From the NCBI RefSeq assembly GCF_023935105.1, contig NZ_CP096040.1, positions 2,480,001-2,544,000 of the forward strand: a stretch of 64,000 nt of DNA. The letters run 5' to 3'. This DNA is from Caulobacter segnis. GTDB taxonomy: Bacteria; Pseudomonadota; Alphaproteobacteria; Caulobacterales; Caulobacteraceae. The translations under genes and the position numbers were made by a program. This document shows positions 45,087 through 54,354 of the stretch, one piece after another. The number at the start of each line of letters is the position of its first letter. The first letter of the stretch is position 1. The notes under the pieces were generated by a model. The model had not been told where the DNA came from. It did not search any database and saw only the letters and a list, made by a program, of their open reading frames with translations.

Positions 45087-47969
45087 ATGGTGTTTTTCTC
45101 AGATCGGCGTGGCGTCGCGCGACGCCTGACGGCGGGCGCTTCGGTGCTCGCGATTGGTCTCGCGACCGCGGGCCAGGCCTTCGCCCAGGCCGAAAAAACC
45201 AAGGAAAGCAACGACAGCACCGTGGAGGAGGTCGTCGTCGTCGCCACCGGCACGAATATCGCCGGCGTGAAGGCTGTCGGCAGCGAGACGGTCACCATGA
45301 CCGCCGACGACATCAAGGCTACCGGCCTGACCGACATCCATCAGGTGCTGAAATCGATCCCGCAGATCCAGAGCACGCCGAACGCGGGCGGAGCGGGCCA
45401 GAACTATCGCGAGGGCGGCACCACCGGTTACGGCGGCAACTCCACCCAGGGCACGGCGGTCAACATCCGCGGCATCGGCTACGGCGCCACCCTGACTCTT
45501 GTCGACGGTCGGCGGATCGCGCCCAGCGGCGCTTCGGACGCCTATACTGAAGCAATTCAGGTGCCGATCGCGGCGCTGGAGCGGGTCGACGTCATCGCCG
45601 ACGGCGCGTCGGCCATCTATGGCGCGGATGCGGTCAGCGGCGTCATCAACTACGTCTTGCGCAAGAACTTCGACGGCGCCGAGGCCACCGCCCGCGCCAC
45701 CACCCACCGCTTCTCGACCGAGGTCGGCGGCTCGTTCACCATCGGCCGGCAGTGGGACAACCGACTGGGCCACGGCAACGTCATCCTGACCGCCGACGTC
45801 ATGCATCGTACGCGCGGCAAGCGCTCGGAAAGCCCGTTGCTGATGCAGGACCTGCGGCGCTTCGGCGGCGAGGACAATCGCCAGCTGAACGGGGCGATCT
45901 CGTCGGGCGGGGTGGGCAATCTGGTGGTCAGTGCGAACGGCGCGTCTGGCACGACCTATACCTACTACGGGCTGCCGACCAACGCGGGCGTGAACCCCAC
46001 GGCCAGTCAGCTAACCGGGACCAACCTGGTCGATACGGCCAACTACAACGACTATCTGCCGGATGTGAAGCGTCGCCAGCTGGCGCTGTTCTTCAACCAG
46101 GAGCTCAACGACTGGCTGTCGGTCTACTACGAGGGTTTCTACACCCATCGAAAGACCTCGACCTACCAGTACGACCCCAATACCGGCAGCAGTATCAACG
46201 TCTGCGCGGGCACGCCGTACTATGTCTCGGGCGTGGCGGGCACGCCAGGTTCGGCCTCGACGACCTGCCCCGGCGGCGGCGAGACCTTCGACCTCAACTT
46301 CCACCGCTATATCGGCCTGACCGAGACGACCAATCCCGACAAGGCCTTCACCCAGACCATCGGTCTATCGGCCAACCTGCCGGTCGCCGGCTGGAGGGGC
46401 GAGGCCTACTATACCAACGGCGCGGACCGGACCTGCGGCATTTGCAATATCGGCAAGAATGTCAACCTGGACGCCGTCGCGGCCCAGGTGAACGCCGGCA
46501 CGCTGAATCCCTTCAGCACGGCGGGGCTCGGCCAGTCGCAGATCGCCAGCTTCACCGGCTCGAACGTCCAGTACAGCCGCAACATCATGGACGACGCGGT
46601 CATCAAGTTTAACGGCCCGCTGTTCAGCCTGCCGGGCGGCACGGTTCGCGCGGCCTTCGGCGGCGAGTACTCGCGCCAGCACGAGACCCTGACCAACGGG
46701 GCCAACCGCGGCGCGACCAATGTGTTCGGCATCGACAACGTCTCCGACGAGCGCCGCAAGGTGAAGTCGCTGTTCGCCGAGCTCTACGTGCCGATCTTCG
46801 GGTCGGGCAACGCTCTGCCGCTGGTCCAATCCCTGGCGGTCGACGTGGCCGCCCGCTACGACGACTATTCGGACTTCGGCGACACCACCAACCCCAAGAT
46901 CGGCTTGACCTGGGCCGTCAACGACGCCTTGTCGTTCCGAGGCTCGGCGGGCAAGTCGTTCCGCGCCCCGACCCTGACCGACAAGAGCCCGGTGGTGTTC
47001 TCGGCCGAACTGGTCGGCGTGCCCACGGCCAACAACTCCGGCGACAGCAACATCGGCAACCTGTTCCCGGGCTTCACCAGCGCGCTGGTCGCCCTGGGCA
47101 ACAATCAGGACCTGCAGCCGGAGACCGCCGACACCCTGTCGGTGGGCTTCGACTTCTCGCCGCCGTCCGTGCGCGGTCTGAAGATCTCGGGCACCTACTA
47201 CAAGATCGACTACCAGAACCAGATCTCGAGCCCAAACCGCGATCTCTATCTGGCCAGCGCCGCCAATCGCGCGGCGTTCGCCAACTACATCACGCCGATC
47301 CACAACCCGGCGACCTGCGTACCGGGCAACACCGCGACCTACGACCCGGTGCTGCGCGACTATCTGGCCGGCCGCATCGCCGACTACGTCGTGCCGGTGG
47401 TGGGCACCTACTGCCAGGTCAATGTGATCCTGGACGCGCGGAAGACCAACCTGGCCTCGACGGTCCAGGATGGCGTCGACCTGCAGGCCAGCTACTTGTT
47501 CGAGACCCCCGCGGGTCGCTGGAACGTGGGTGGGTCGGTGACCAAGATCCTGCACAACAAGGTGCAGGCCTCGCCGAACGTCGCCGAGGTGGATCGCCTG
47601 GATCAGCTATACTATCCGGTCAGTCTGCGTGGTCGCGCGAACCTGGGCTGGAGCAAGGGTCCGTGGAGCGCCAATCTGTTCGTCAACTATACGGGCGACT
47701 ACACCAACACCATCCCGCTCACCGTCGGCGGGGTCGTGGTGGGCAAGAGCAAGGTGCCCAGCTGGACCACTTTCGACCTGGGCCTGAGCTACATGGTTCC
47801 GGCGATGACCGGGCCCGCGTGGTTGAAGGGCGTCCGCGCCTCGCTCAATGTCCAGAACGTCGCCGACAAGGATCCGCCGGTGGTGCTGACCACGGGCAGC
47901 GCCTTCGACGGCAATGTCCACAACGTGCTCGGCCGTGTCTGGTCGCTGCAGGTCACGAAGTCGTTCTGA
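45087..47969 (+). CDS. TonB-dependent outer-membrane receptor
   Basis: This is an outer-membrane barrel of 960 residues for energy-dependent uptake of a large substrate. The signal peptide ([17 protein letters not shown]) is followed by a plug domain (about 55-190) with [61 protein letters not shown], then a beta-barrel ending in VTKSF with terminal Phe. Caulobacterales use many such receptors for plant sugars and phenolics. The context (feruloyl esterase, beta-glucosidase, LacI control) points to phenolic glycosides or feruloylated oligosaccharides. ATG 45087 follows GGAAGGGGAG; an upstream open codon at 45036 precedes no signal. The 600-nt leader holds three operator-like sites. Confidence 0.92.
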   Translation: MVFFSDRRGVARRLTAGASVLAIGLATAGQAFAQAEKTKESNDSTVEEVVVVATGTNIAGVKAVGSETVTMTADDIKATGLTDIHQVLKSIPQIQSTPNAGGAGQNYREGGTTGYGGNSTQGTAVNIRGIGYGATLTLVDGRRIAPSGASDAYTEAIQVPIAALERVDVIADGASAIYGADAVSGVINYVLRKNFDGAEATARATTHRFSTEVGGSFTIGRQWDNRLGHGNVILTADVMHRTRGKRSESPLLMQDLRRFGGEDNRQLNGAISSGGVGNLVVSANGASGTTYTYYGLPTNAGVNPTASQLTGTNLVDTANYNDYLPDVKRRQLALFFNQELNDWLSVYYEGFYTHRKTSTYQYDPNTGSSINVCAGTPYYVSGVAGTPGSASTTCPGGGETFDLNFHRYIGLTETTNPDKAFTQTIGLSANLPVAGWRGEAYYTNGADRTCGICNIGKNVNLDAVAAQVNAGTLNPFSTAGLGQSQIASFTGSNVQYSRNIMDDAVIKFNGPLFSLPGGTVRAAFGGEYSRQHETLTNGANRGATNVFGIDNVSDERRKVKSLFAELYVPIFGSGNALPLVQSLAVDVAARYDDYSDFGDTTNPKIGLTWAVNDALSFRGSAGKSFRAPTLTDKSPVVFSAELVGVPTANNSGDSNIGNLFPGFTSALVALGNNQDLQPETADTLSVGFDFSPPSVRGLKISGTYYKIDYQNQISSPNRDLYLASAANRAAFANYITPIHNPATCVPGNTATYDPVLRDYLAGRIADYVVPVVGTYCQVNVILDARKTNLASTVQDGVDLQASYLFETPAGRWNVGGSVTKILHNKVQASPNVAEVDRLDQLYYPVSLRGRANLGWSKGPWSANLFVNYTGDYTNTIPLTVGGVVVGKSKVPSWTTFDLGLSYMVPAMTGPAWLKGVRASLNVQNVADKDPPVVLTTGSAFDGNVHNVLGRVWSLQVTKSF

Positions 47970-47993
47970 TCCCTCGAACGGCTTTAACCGCAA

Positions 47994-48024
47994 CCCGCCG
48001 CCGGCTCTTCGGGCTGGCGGCGGG
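47994..48024 (+). terminator. GC hairpin after the TonB receptor gene
   Basis: CCCGCCGCC (47994-48002) pairs with GGCGGCGGG (48016-48024), 24 nt past the stop and before lacI. It has no T tail, so readthrough into the regulator gene is possible. Confidence 0.45.
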
Positions 48025-48080
48025 CATGCCCTCGACGCGGCGACGTGGACGGATCGTTCACGCCGCCGTAACAGAGGGGC

Positions 48081-49115
48081 ATGTCCGTTCGTCCGCCGAC
48101 CATCAAGGATGTGGCGCTCGCCGCCGAGGTCTCGTTCAAGACCGTGGCGCGCGTGCTCAACAATGAACCGGGTGTCCGCGAGGCCCTCAAGGTTCGGGTG
48201 CAGGCGGCCGTCGAGAAACTCGGCTACACACCGAATATCTCGGCGCGAGGGCTCAGCGGGGCCGGCTCGCGGATGATCGTGCTGATCAGCAACGCCCCCC
48301 CGGAGCCGTTTCGCCAGAACTACGACTACATGGCCACGGTTCAGGCGGCGGTCGTGCGCGCGTGCCGCCTGCACGGGTATCACGTCGCCATCGAGGTCGC
48401 GCCCGACGGCGCGGGGCTGGCCAAGGCGATCGACGCGGCCCGAGCCCTGGCCCCTGAAGGGGTGCTGGTCATCCCGCCGATCTGCGACAACCCCGCGCTG
48501 CTGGACGCCATCGTCCGGGGCGAGGTGGCCGCTGTGCGGATCGCGCCCACGATCCAGACCGATCTTGGCTGGTCCGTGCGCATGGACGACAAGGCCGCGG
48601 CGGTCGCCATGACCCGTCATCTTCTCGACCTGGGCCACACCGACATCGCCTTCATCGAAGGTCACCCCGGACACGGCGCCAGCGTGTTGCGCCTGGAGGG
48701 CTTCCGTCAGGCGATGGCCGAGGCGGGGCTGGGGGGAAAGGCTCTTCGCGTCGAATCCGGCAACTTCACCTTCGCGTCGGGGCGCGCGGCGGGATTGCGT
48801 CTGCTGGCGCGGGCCGAGCAGCGCCCGACGGCGATCTTCGCCGCCAACGATCTGACCGCGCTGGGCGTGATCGGCGCGGCGGCGGAGTTGGGGCTCAAGC
48901 CGCCGGAGGATGTCTCGGTCGCGGGCTTCGACGACACCAACGCCGCGCGCATGGTCTGGCCGGACCTGACCAGTATTCGCCAGCCGCTGGAGGGGTTCGC
49001 CGAGGCCGCGGTCGAGCTGGTGATCGCCGGCGGGAAGGGCGAAACCGAGCGCTGGATCGGGTTCGAGTTGATGGCGCGGGGCTCGACCGCGCCGCCGCGT
49101 CGCGCGCCGGTCTAG
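48081..49115 (+). CDS. LacI family transcriptional regulator 1
   Basis: This LacI/GalR repressor has 344 residues. The HTH is at residues 6-28 (PTIKDVALAAEVSFKTVARVLNN without break), with hinge ISARGLSGAGS. The sugar-binding core has PEGVLVIPPICDN, RMDDKAAAVAMTRHLLDLGH, FIEGHPGHGAS, FAANDLTALGVIGAAAELGL and VAGFDDTNAARM. The ligand is unknown; for this local cluster it would be a sugar or glycoside released by the esterases or GH3 enzyme. ATG 48081 follows AGAGGGGC. The last 4 nt overlap the convergent second lacI. Confidence 0.92.
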   Translation: MSVRPPTIKDVALAAEVSFKTVARVLNNEPGVREALKVRVQAAVEKLGYTPNISARGLSGAGSRMIVLISNAPPEPFRQNYDYMATVQAAVVRACRLHGYHVAIEVAPDGAGLAKAIDAARALAPEGVLVIPPICDNPALLDAIVRGEVAAVRIAPTIQTDLGWSVRMDDKAAAVAMTRHLLDLGHTDIAFIEGHPGHGASVLRLEGFRQAMAEAGLGGKALRVESGNFTFASGRAAGLRLLARAEQRPTAIFAANDLTALGVIGAAAELGLKPPEDVSVAGFDDTNAARMVWPDLTSIRQPLEGFAEAAVELVIAGGKGETERWIGFELMARGSTAPPRRAPV

Positions 49116-50125
49116 ATCGGCGGCGCGACGGTGCTGCGCGAGACCAGCTCGAAGCCGAAGGTCCGGCCCAGGGGCGCGTAGGCGGTCTTGGGCGGATTGA
49201 TCAGGAAGCCGATCGTCGCGGCGGCCATCGCGGTCATCGAATAGCGGATGCTGGTCAGCGGTGGGAACGACATCGACGCGGCGTCGCTGTCGCCGAACCC
49301 GGCCATCGACAGGTCGGTGGGGACCTTCAGGCCCAGGCCGCGCGCGGCGTCCAGGGCCGCCAGGGCGATCTCGTCCGTGGCCGCCACCAGGGCGGTGGGG
49401 CGGTTCGGCGTCTCCATCAATGTCCAGACGCACTGGCGCGCCGCCGCAAAGCCTTTCGCCGTCGAGGTGATGGCGGCCGGCGCCAGACCCCTGGCGTCCA
49501 AGGCGGAGTGGAAACCTTCCAGCCGAAGCGCCGATAGGCCGTCGGTAGCGCCCACGAAGGCGACCCGGCGGTGGCCGGCCGCCAGGATATGGTCGGTGAT
49601 CGCGCGGGCCGCGCCGATCTCATCGGCTCCGACGCGCGGGCCTTCGCCCATCCGTGACGGCGAGAACCGCACGAACGGCGCGCCAAGCTGTTCCAGCAGC
49701 GCCAGGATCTCGGGCGAGTCGCAGAGGGGCGGACAGACGATGACGCCGTCTGGCCGCAGGGCGGCCAGGCGCGCGGCGATGGCCCGCAGGGCGTCATCGT
49801 CGCCGTCCGCCGGCGTGCTGTCGACCACCAGGTGATAGCCGGCCTCGCGGCAATGCTCGATCATGCAACGCTGGAGCTCGGCCGTGGCGGCCGACGCCGT
49901 GTCGTCGATCAGGGTCGCGACCAGGAATGACCGGGCGCCGGGGAGGGCGCGGGCGAAGACGTTGGGTCGATAGCCGAGGGCGGTCGCGGCGGCCTCGACG
50001 CGTTCCCGCGCCTCGTCGCTGGCGTAACCCGTGCGATTGAGGACGCGCGAGACGGTCATCAGCGACACGCCCGCTCGCGTGGCGACGTCCTTGATCGTGG
50101 CCCTGTCGGCTGCCTTCGCGCGCAT
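49112..50125 (-). CDS. LacI family transcriptional regulator 2
   Basis: This second LacI/GalR protein has 337 residues. The HTH is RATIKDVATRAGVSLMTVSR (about 8-27) with hinge VFARALPGARS. The core has RPDGVIVCPPLCDSPE, GADEIGAARAITDHILAAGHRRVAF, SALRLEGFHSAL and DLSMAGFGDSDAAS. It is related to regulator 1 in layout (CPPLCDSP against IPPICDNP) and is probably an old paralogue. It diverges from the carboxylesterase operon; its start is 125 nt from the LacI operator. Which of the two binds which operator cannot be read from sequence. Confidence 0.92.
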   Translation of the reverse strand: MRAKAADRATIKDVATRAGVSLMTVSRVLNRTGYASDEARERVEAAATALGYRPNVFARALPGARSFLVATLIDDTASAATAELQRCMIEHCREAGYHLVVDSTPADGDDDALRAIAARLAALRPDGVIVCPPLCDSPEILALLEQLGAPFVRFSPSRMGEGPRVGADEIGAARAITDHILAAGHRRVAFVGATDGLSALRLEGFHSALDARGLAPAAITSTAKGFAAARQCVWTLMETPNRPTALVAATDEIALAALDAARGLGLKVPTDLSMAGFGDSDAASMSFPPLTSIRYSMTAMAAATIGFLINPPKTAYAPLGRTFGFELVSRSTVAPPI

Positions 50126-50202
50126 CAGAACGAAGTGAAGGGGCGCGGCGAAGACGTCAATCGCTGTTTGCCGGACGCGTGTCGGTCAAGAAGGTCCGAT
50201 AC

Positions 50203-50225
50203 AAACTGTATGCATTAAAAACAAT
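50203..50225. promoter_or_regulatory. MarR-type element upstream of the carboxylesterase operon
   Basis: These 23 bases match the marR operator read on the minus strand (38092-38070) at 20 of 23 positions, including the unbroken AAACTGTATGCAT. They lie 25 nt before the LacI operator in the gap between lacI 2 and the esterase gene. This is a clear sequence match; MarR binding is inferred. Confidence 0.65.
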
Positions 50226-50249
50226 TAAGGAAGCGGGTGGTGATTGGAA

Positions 50250-50278
50250 TTGACAACGTTATCACATCGGACTGGTAT
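50250..50278 (+). promoter_or_regulatory. Promoter of the carboxylesterase operon with LacI operator
   Basis: TTGACA (50250-50255), a 17-nt spacer and TGGTAT (50273-50278) form a promoter. The LacI operator TGACAACGTTATCACA (50251-50266) covers the -35 box and is the exact reverse complement of O1 before the TonB gene. Confidence 0.7.
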
Positions 50279-50354
50279 GCACTTGCTCGCGACCGGCATG
50301 ATCGGCGCGTCGAATAATCCAGAAGATCGCCGGGATACGGCGGGGGAGGAAACG

Positions 50355-51962
50355 ATGAAGAGATCGCTATGGCTCGCCACGGCGTGCGCCTTGCTGCTGG
50401 GCGCCGGTAGCGCCGTCGCCGCGCCGGCCGCCGACACCGCCACCCTGGCCTCTGGCAAGATCCAGGGCACCGTCACCGATGGCGTCCTGTCGTTCAAGGG
50501 TGTGCCGTTCGCCCGGCCGCCGGTAGGCGAGCTGCGCTGGCGCGCGCCCCAGCCGGCCAAGCCGTGGACGGGCGTGCGCCCGGCCAAGGCGTACGGCCAC
50601 GACTGCATGCAGAAGCCGTTCCCCAGTGACGCCGCGCCCCTGGGCACGGAGCCCGCCGAGGACTGTCTGGTCGCCAATGTCTGGCGGCCGGCCGAGGCCT
50701 CAGCCAAGAAACTGCCGGTGATGGTCTGGATCTACGGCGGCGGCTTCGTCAACGGCGGCTCGTCGCCCGCTGTTTACGCCGGCGACCAGTTCGCCAAGCA
50801 GGGCATCGTCTTCGTCAGCTTCAACTATCGGGTCGGCCGTTTCGGCTTCTTTGGCCATCCGGCTCTGACCGCCGCCAACGCCGATGGCGGACGCCTGGGC
50901 AACTACGGCTACATGGACCAGATCGCCGCCCTGAAGTGGGTGAAGGAGAACGCCGCGGCGTTCGGTGGCGACCCGGACAACATCACCGTCTTCGGCGAGT
51001 CGGCCGGCGGTGGCTCGGTGCACATGCTGCTGACCTCGCCCGAGTCCAAGGGCCTGTTCCAGAAGGCCGCCATCATGTCCGGCGGCGGCCGCGGCAGCCT
51101 GATGGGGCCGCGTCGCCTCAGCCAGGACCAGCCGGGCGCGCCGTCGGCCGAGTCCATCGGTGTCAACTTCGCCAAGTCGGTCGGCATCGAAGGGACGGGT
51201 CCCGAAGCCCTGAAGGCTCTGCGCGCCCTGAGCGCCGAGCAGGTCACCGCCGGTCTTAACATGGCGGCGATGTTCAATCCCTCGGGCCCGCAGACCTACG
51301 GCGGTCCGATGCTGGACGGCAAGATCGTGGTCGCCGATCCCGAGGTCGCCTATCGCGCCGGGACCCAGGTGAAGGGGCCGGTCATGGTCGGCGCCACCAG
51401 CGCCGACATCGGTTTCGGCTTCGCGCAGAACAAGGATCAGGTGTTCGACCCGTTTGGCCCGCTGAAGGCCCAGGCCCAGGCCGCCTATGATCCCAAGGGG
51501 GACGCCGATGTCCGCTTGGTCGCCTACACCGTGGCCATGGACAAGATGATGGTCGAACCCGCCCGCTTCGTGGCGCAGGTGATCTCGGCCCAGGGCGTTC
51601 CGGCCTACGAGTACCGTTTTTCCTACGTCGCGGACTCCATGCAGGGCGAATGGAAGATGGGCGCGCCGCACGCGACAGACATCCCCTACGTCTTCGACAC
51701 CGTGAAGGCCAAGTATGGCGACGCCCTGACGGCCAAGGACGCCGCGATCGCCAAGGCGGCCAACGCCTATTTCGCCAACTTCGCCAAGACCGGAAACCCG
51801 AATGGTCCGGGCCTGCCGCAATGGCCGGCCTACGACGCCAAGGCCGACGTGCTGATGGACTTTGGCGCCGACGGCGCGGCGCTGGCCAAGCCCGAACCCT
51901 GGAAGGCCCGCATGGAGGTCACGGCCGCCTCGGCCAAGCCGTCCGGCGGTGGGGCTCAGTAG
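50355..51962 (+). CDS. Type B carboxylesterase, secreted (copy 1)
   Basis: This alpha/beta-hydrolase of the carboxylesterase/para-nitrobenzyl esterase family has 535 residues. The signal peptide is LWLATACALLLGAGSAVAAP. Motifs are GVPFARPPVGELRWRAPQP, EDCLVANVWRP, the oxyanion hole VWIYGGGFVNGGS, the nucleophile S216 in FGESAGGGSV, and a late histidine in GAPHATDIPYVF. It probably removes acyl or aromatic ester groups from carbohydrate. GGGGGAGGAAACG precedes ATG 50355. It begins a co-directional run (esterase, GH3, CE1-like, broken esterase, tannase 2). Confidence 0.9.
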   Translation: MKRSLWLATACALLLGAGSAVAAPAADTATLASGKIQGTVTDGVLSFKGVPFARPPVGELRWRAPQPAKPWTGVRPAKAYGHDCMQKPFPSDAAPLGTEPAEDCLVANVWRPAEASAKKLPVMVWIYGGGFVNGGSSPAVYAGDQFAKQGIVFVSFNYRVGRFGFFGHPALTAANADGGRLGNYGYMDQIAALKWVKENAAAFGGDPDNITVFGESAGGGSVHMLLTSPESKGLFQKAAIMSGGGRGSLMGPRRLSQDQPGAPSAESIGVNFAKSVGIEGTGPEALKALRALSAEQVTAGLNMAAMFNPSGPQTYGGPMLDGKIVVADPEVAYRAGTQVKGPVMVGATSADIGFGFAQNKDQVFDPFGPLKAQAQAAYDPKGDADVRLVAYTVAMDKMMVEPARFVAQVISAQGVPAYEYRFSYVADSMQGEWKMGAPHATDIPYVFDTVKAKYGDALTAKDAAIAKAANAYFANFAKTGNPNGPGLPQWPAYDAKADVLMDFGADGAALAKPEPWKARMEVTAASAKPSGGGAQ

Positions 51963-51992
51963 GCATCAACGACAGGAACAGGAGGGGGCGTC

Positions 51993-54245
51993 ATGTTTCG
52001 TAGGACCCTGATGAACGGCGCGATCGCGTTCGCGGTCGTCGCCTTGGCCGGCGCCGTCCAGGCCCAGACCGCGCCAGCCGATCGGCCGTGGATGAACACC
52101 AAGCTTTCGGCCGACGAGCGTGCCAAGCTGCTGGACCAGGCCCTGACCGACGACGAGCGTTACGGCCTGCTGCACGGGATCATGCCGATCCCGTTCTTCC
52201 CCAACGCCAAGATCCCCGAGGAGGCCATTCCCGGGGCGGGTTACGTCGCCGGCATTCCGCGCCTCGGCGTGCCGGCGCTGTACGAGACCGACGCCAGCCT
52301 GGGGGTGACCAACCCGATGAACGTCCGCAAGGGCGACATCGCCACGGCCCTTCCATCGGGCCTGGCGCTGGGCGCGACCTGGAACCCGGCCCTGGCCTAC
52401 ATGGGTGGGGCGGTCGTCGGCGAGGAGGCGGCCAAGAAGGGCTTCAACGTCCTGCTGGGCGGCGGCATGAACCTGACCGCCGAGCCGCGCAACGGCCGCA
52501 ACTTCGAGTATCTGGCCGAGGATCCGCTGCTGGCCGGCGTCCTCGCCGGCGAGGCCGTGCGCGGCACGCAGGACCAGAAGGTCATCTCGACGGTCAAGCA
52601 CTTCGCCCTCAACGACCAGGAGACCGGTCGCAACGTCGTCGACGCCACGATCGGTGAGCAGGGCTTCCGCCAGGGTGAACTGCTGGCCTTCCAGTTCGCG
52701 ATCGAGAAGGGCAAGCCCGGCTCGGTGATGTGCGCCTACAACAAGATCAACGGTCACTACGCCTGCGACAACGACTTCCTACTGAACAAGGTGTTGAAGG
52801 GCGACTGGGCCTGGCCGGGCTGGGTGATGTCCGACTGGGGCGCGGTCCCTGGCGTCAGCGCCGCAGTCAACGGCCTTGATCAGCAGTCGGGCGCGCAGCT
52901 GGACCGCCAGGTCTGGTTCGACAAGCCGCTGAAGGAAGCCGTGGCCAAGGGCGAGGTCCAGCAGGCCCGGGTCAACGACATGTCGCGCCGCATCCTGCGC
53001 TCGATGTTCGCGGTCGGCGTGTTCGACACGCCCTTGCGCAAGGGCCAGGCGATCGACTACGACGCCGGCGCGGCCGCCTCCAAGACGGTGGCCCAGCAAG
53101 GCATCGTCCTGCTGAAGAACGACAAGAACCTCCTGCCGCTGCTGAAGACCGCCAAGTCGATCGTGGTGGTCGGTGGTTATGCCGACAAGGGCGTCCTGTC
53201 GGGCGGCGGCTCGTCGCAGGTGACCACGGGAACCGGCCATGCCGCATCCATTCCCGTGGGCGGCGACGGCCCGATGGTGGCCTGGGCCAGCCAAGTCTAT
53301 CACCCGTCCTCGCCGCTCAAGGCGATCAAGGACAAGGCTCCGGGCGCGAACGTGCGGTTCTCCGACGGTCGCTATCCGTCGGAGGCCGCGGCCCTGGCCA
53401 AGGACGCCGAGGTGGCGGTGGTGTTCGCCACGCAATGGAACATGGAGAGCATCGACGCGGGCGACATGTCCCTGCCGCAAGGCCAGGATCAGTTGATCGC
53501 CGCCGTCGCCGCCGCCAACCCGAATACGATCGTGGTCCTGGAGACTGGCAACCCCGTGCTGATGCCGTGGCTGACCTCCGTGCCGGCCGTGGTCGAGGCC
53601 TGGTATTCCGGGGCCAAGGGCGGTGAGGCGATCGCCGACGTGCTGTTCGGCGACGTCAACCCGTCGGGCCGCCTGCCCATCACCTTCCCAGCCTCCGAGG
53701 ACCAGCTTCACGACCGCCAGATCGCGGGCTTTGGCTATGTCGGTCCGGGCTTCGGTGACTCACCCGAGGTGCTGGCCGAGAAGGGCAAGGGCTTCGAGGC
53801 CAGCCATCCGGAGGGCTCGGACATCGGCTACCGCTGGTATGCGCGCAAGGGCTTCAGGCCGCTGTTCCCGTTCGGTTACGGCCTGTCCTACACCAGCTTC
53901 AAGTACGGAGGCTTGAAGGTCTCTGGCGGCGACACGATCACGGCCAGCTTCGACGTGACCAACACAGGCGCCAAGGCCGGGGCGGATGTGCCGCAGGTCT
54001 ATTTGACCGCCCGCTCGGGCGCGCCGGAACTGCGCCTGCTGGGCTGGAACCGGGTCGAGCTGGCGCCGGGCGAGACCAAGCGCGTGACCGTCACCGCCGA
54101 CCGCCGCCTGTTGGCTGATTTCGACGTCAAGGCCCGCAAGTGGCGGATCGACGCCGGGACCTACGACGTCGCTGTCGGCGCCTCGGCGACGGCGCTGGAC
54201 GCCAAGGCCTCGGCCAAGGTCAAGGCCGGCGCGCTTAAACCGTAG
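51993..54245 (+). CDS. Glycoside hydrolase family 3 beta-glucosidase, secreted
   Basis: This is a GH3 enzyme of 750 residues. The signal peptide is GAIAFAVVALAGAVQAQ. The (beta/alpha)8 domain (about 40-350) has VPALYETDASLGVTNP, LLGGGMNLTAEPRNGRNFEY, TVKHFALNDQE and nucleophile D281 in GWVMSDWGAV. The alpha/beta sandwich domain (about 370-580) has GIVLLKNDKNLLPL and a C-terminal FnIII-like domain (about 640-735). It would remove glucose or xylose from phenolic glycosides or oligosaccharides. It lies 30 nt after the esterase, and a large hairpin follows. Confidence 0.92.
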   Translation: MFRRTLMNGAIAFAVVALAGAVQAQTAPADRPWMNTKLSADERAKLLDQALTDDERYGLLHGIMPIPFFPNAKIPEEAIPGAGYVAGIPRLGVPALYETDASLGVTNPMNVRKGDIATALPSGLALGATWNPALAYMGGAVVGEEAAKKGFNVLLGGGMNLTAEPRNGRNFEYLAEDPLLAGVLAGEAVRGTQDQKVISTVKHFALNDQETGRNVVDATIGEQGFRQGELLAFQFAIEKGKPGSVMCAYNKINGHYACDNDFLLNKVLKGDWAWPGWVMSDWGAVPGVSAAVNGLDQQSGAQLDRQVWFDKPLKEAVAKGEVQQARVNDMSRRILRSMFAVGVFDTPLRKGQAIDYDAGAAASKTVAQQGIVLLKNDKNLLPLLKTAKSIVVVGGYADKGVLSGGGSSQVTTGTGHAASIPVGGDGPMVAWASQVYHPSSPLKAIKDKAPGANVRFSDGRYPSEAAALAKDAEVAVVFATQWNMESIDAGDMSLPQGQDQLIAAVAAANPNTIVVLETGNPVLMPWLTSVPAVVEAWYSGAKGGEAIADVLFGDVNPSGRLPITFPASEDQLHDRQIAGFGYVGPGFGDSPEVLAEKGKGFEASHPEGSDIGYRWYARKGFRPLFPFGYGLSYTSFKYGGLKVSGGDTITASFDVTNTGAKAGADVPQVYLTARSGAPELRLLGWNRVELAPGETKRVTVTADRRLLADFDVKARKWRIDAGTYDVAVGASATALDAKASAKVKAGALKP

Positions 54246-54259
54246 AAGAGACAAGTCCT

Positions 54260-54324
54260 TGGGGGAGGGCTTGGGCCTTCGACCGCGTCCGCGTGGGGCG
54301 CGCGCGGTCGAAGGCCATCCCCCA
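54260..54324 (+). other. Large intercistronic hairpin
   Basis: TGGGGGA (54260-54266) pairs with TCCCCCA (54318-54324), and inside it GGCCTTCGACCGCG (54274-54287) pairs perfectly with CGCGGTCGAAGGCC (54303-54316). It fills most of the 109-nt gap between the GH3 and CE1-like genes. There is no T tract after it, so it more likely acts as a processing or stabilising element than as a terminator. Confidence 0.65.
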
Positions 54325-54354
54325 GACTATAAAAGAATCGGACGGGAGGCCGAC

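Noticed and set aside
50215-50228. TTAA-N6-TTAA as a CtrA site upstream of the carboxylesterase
   Set aside because: The CtrA spacing is 7 nt, not 6, and the sequence is better explained by the 23-bp element shared with the marR promoter.
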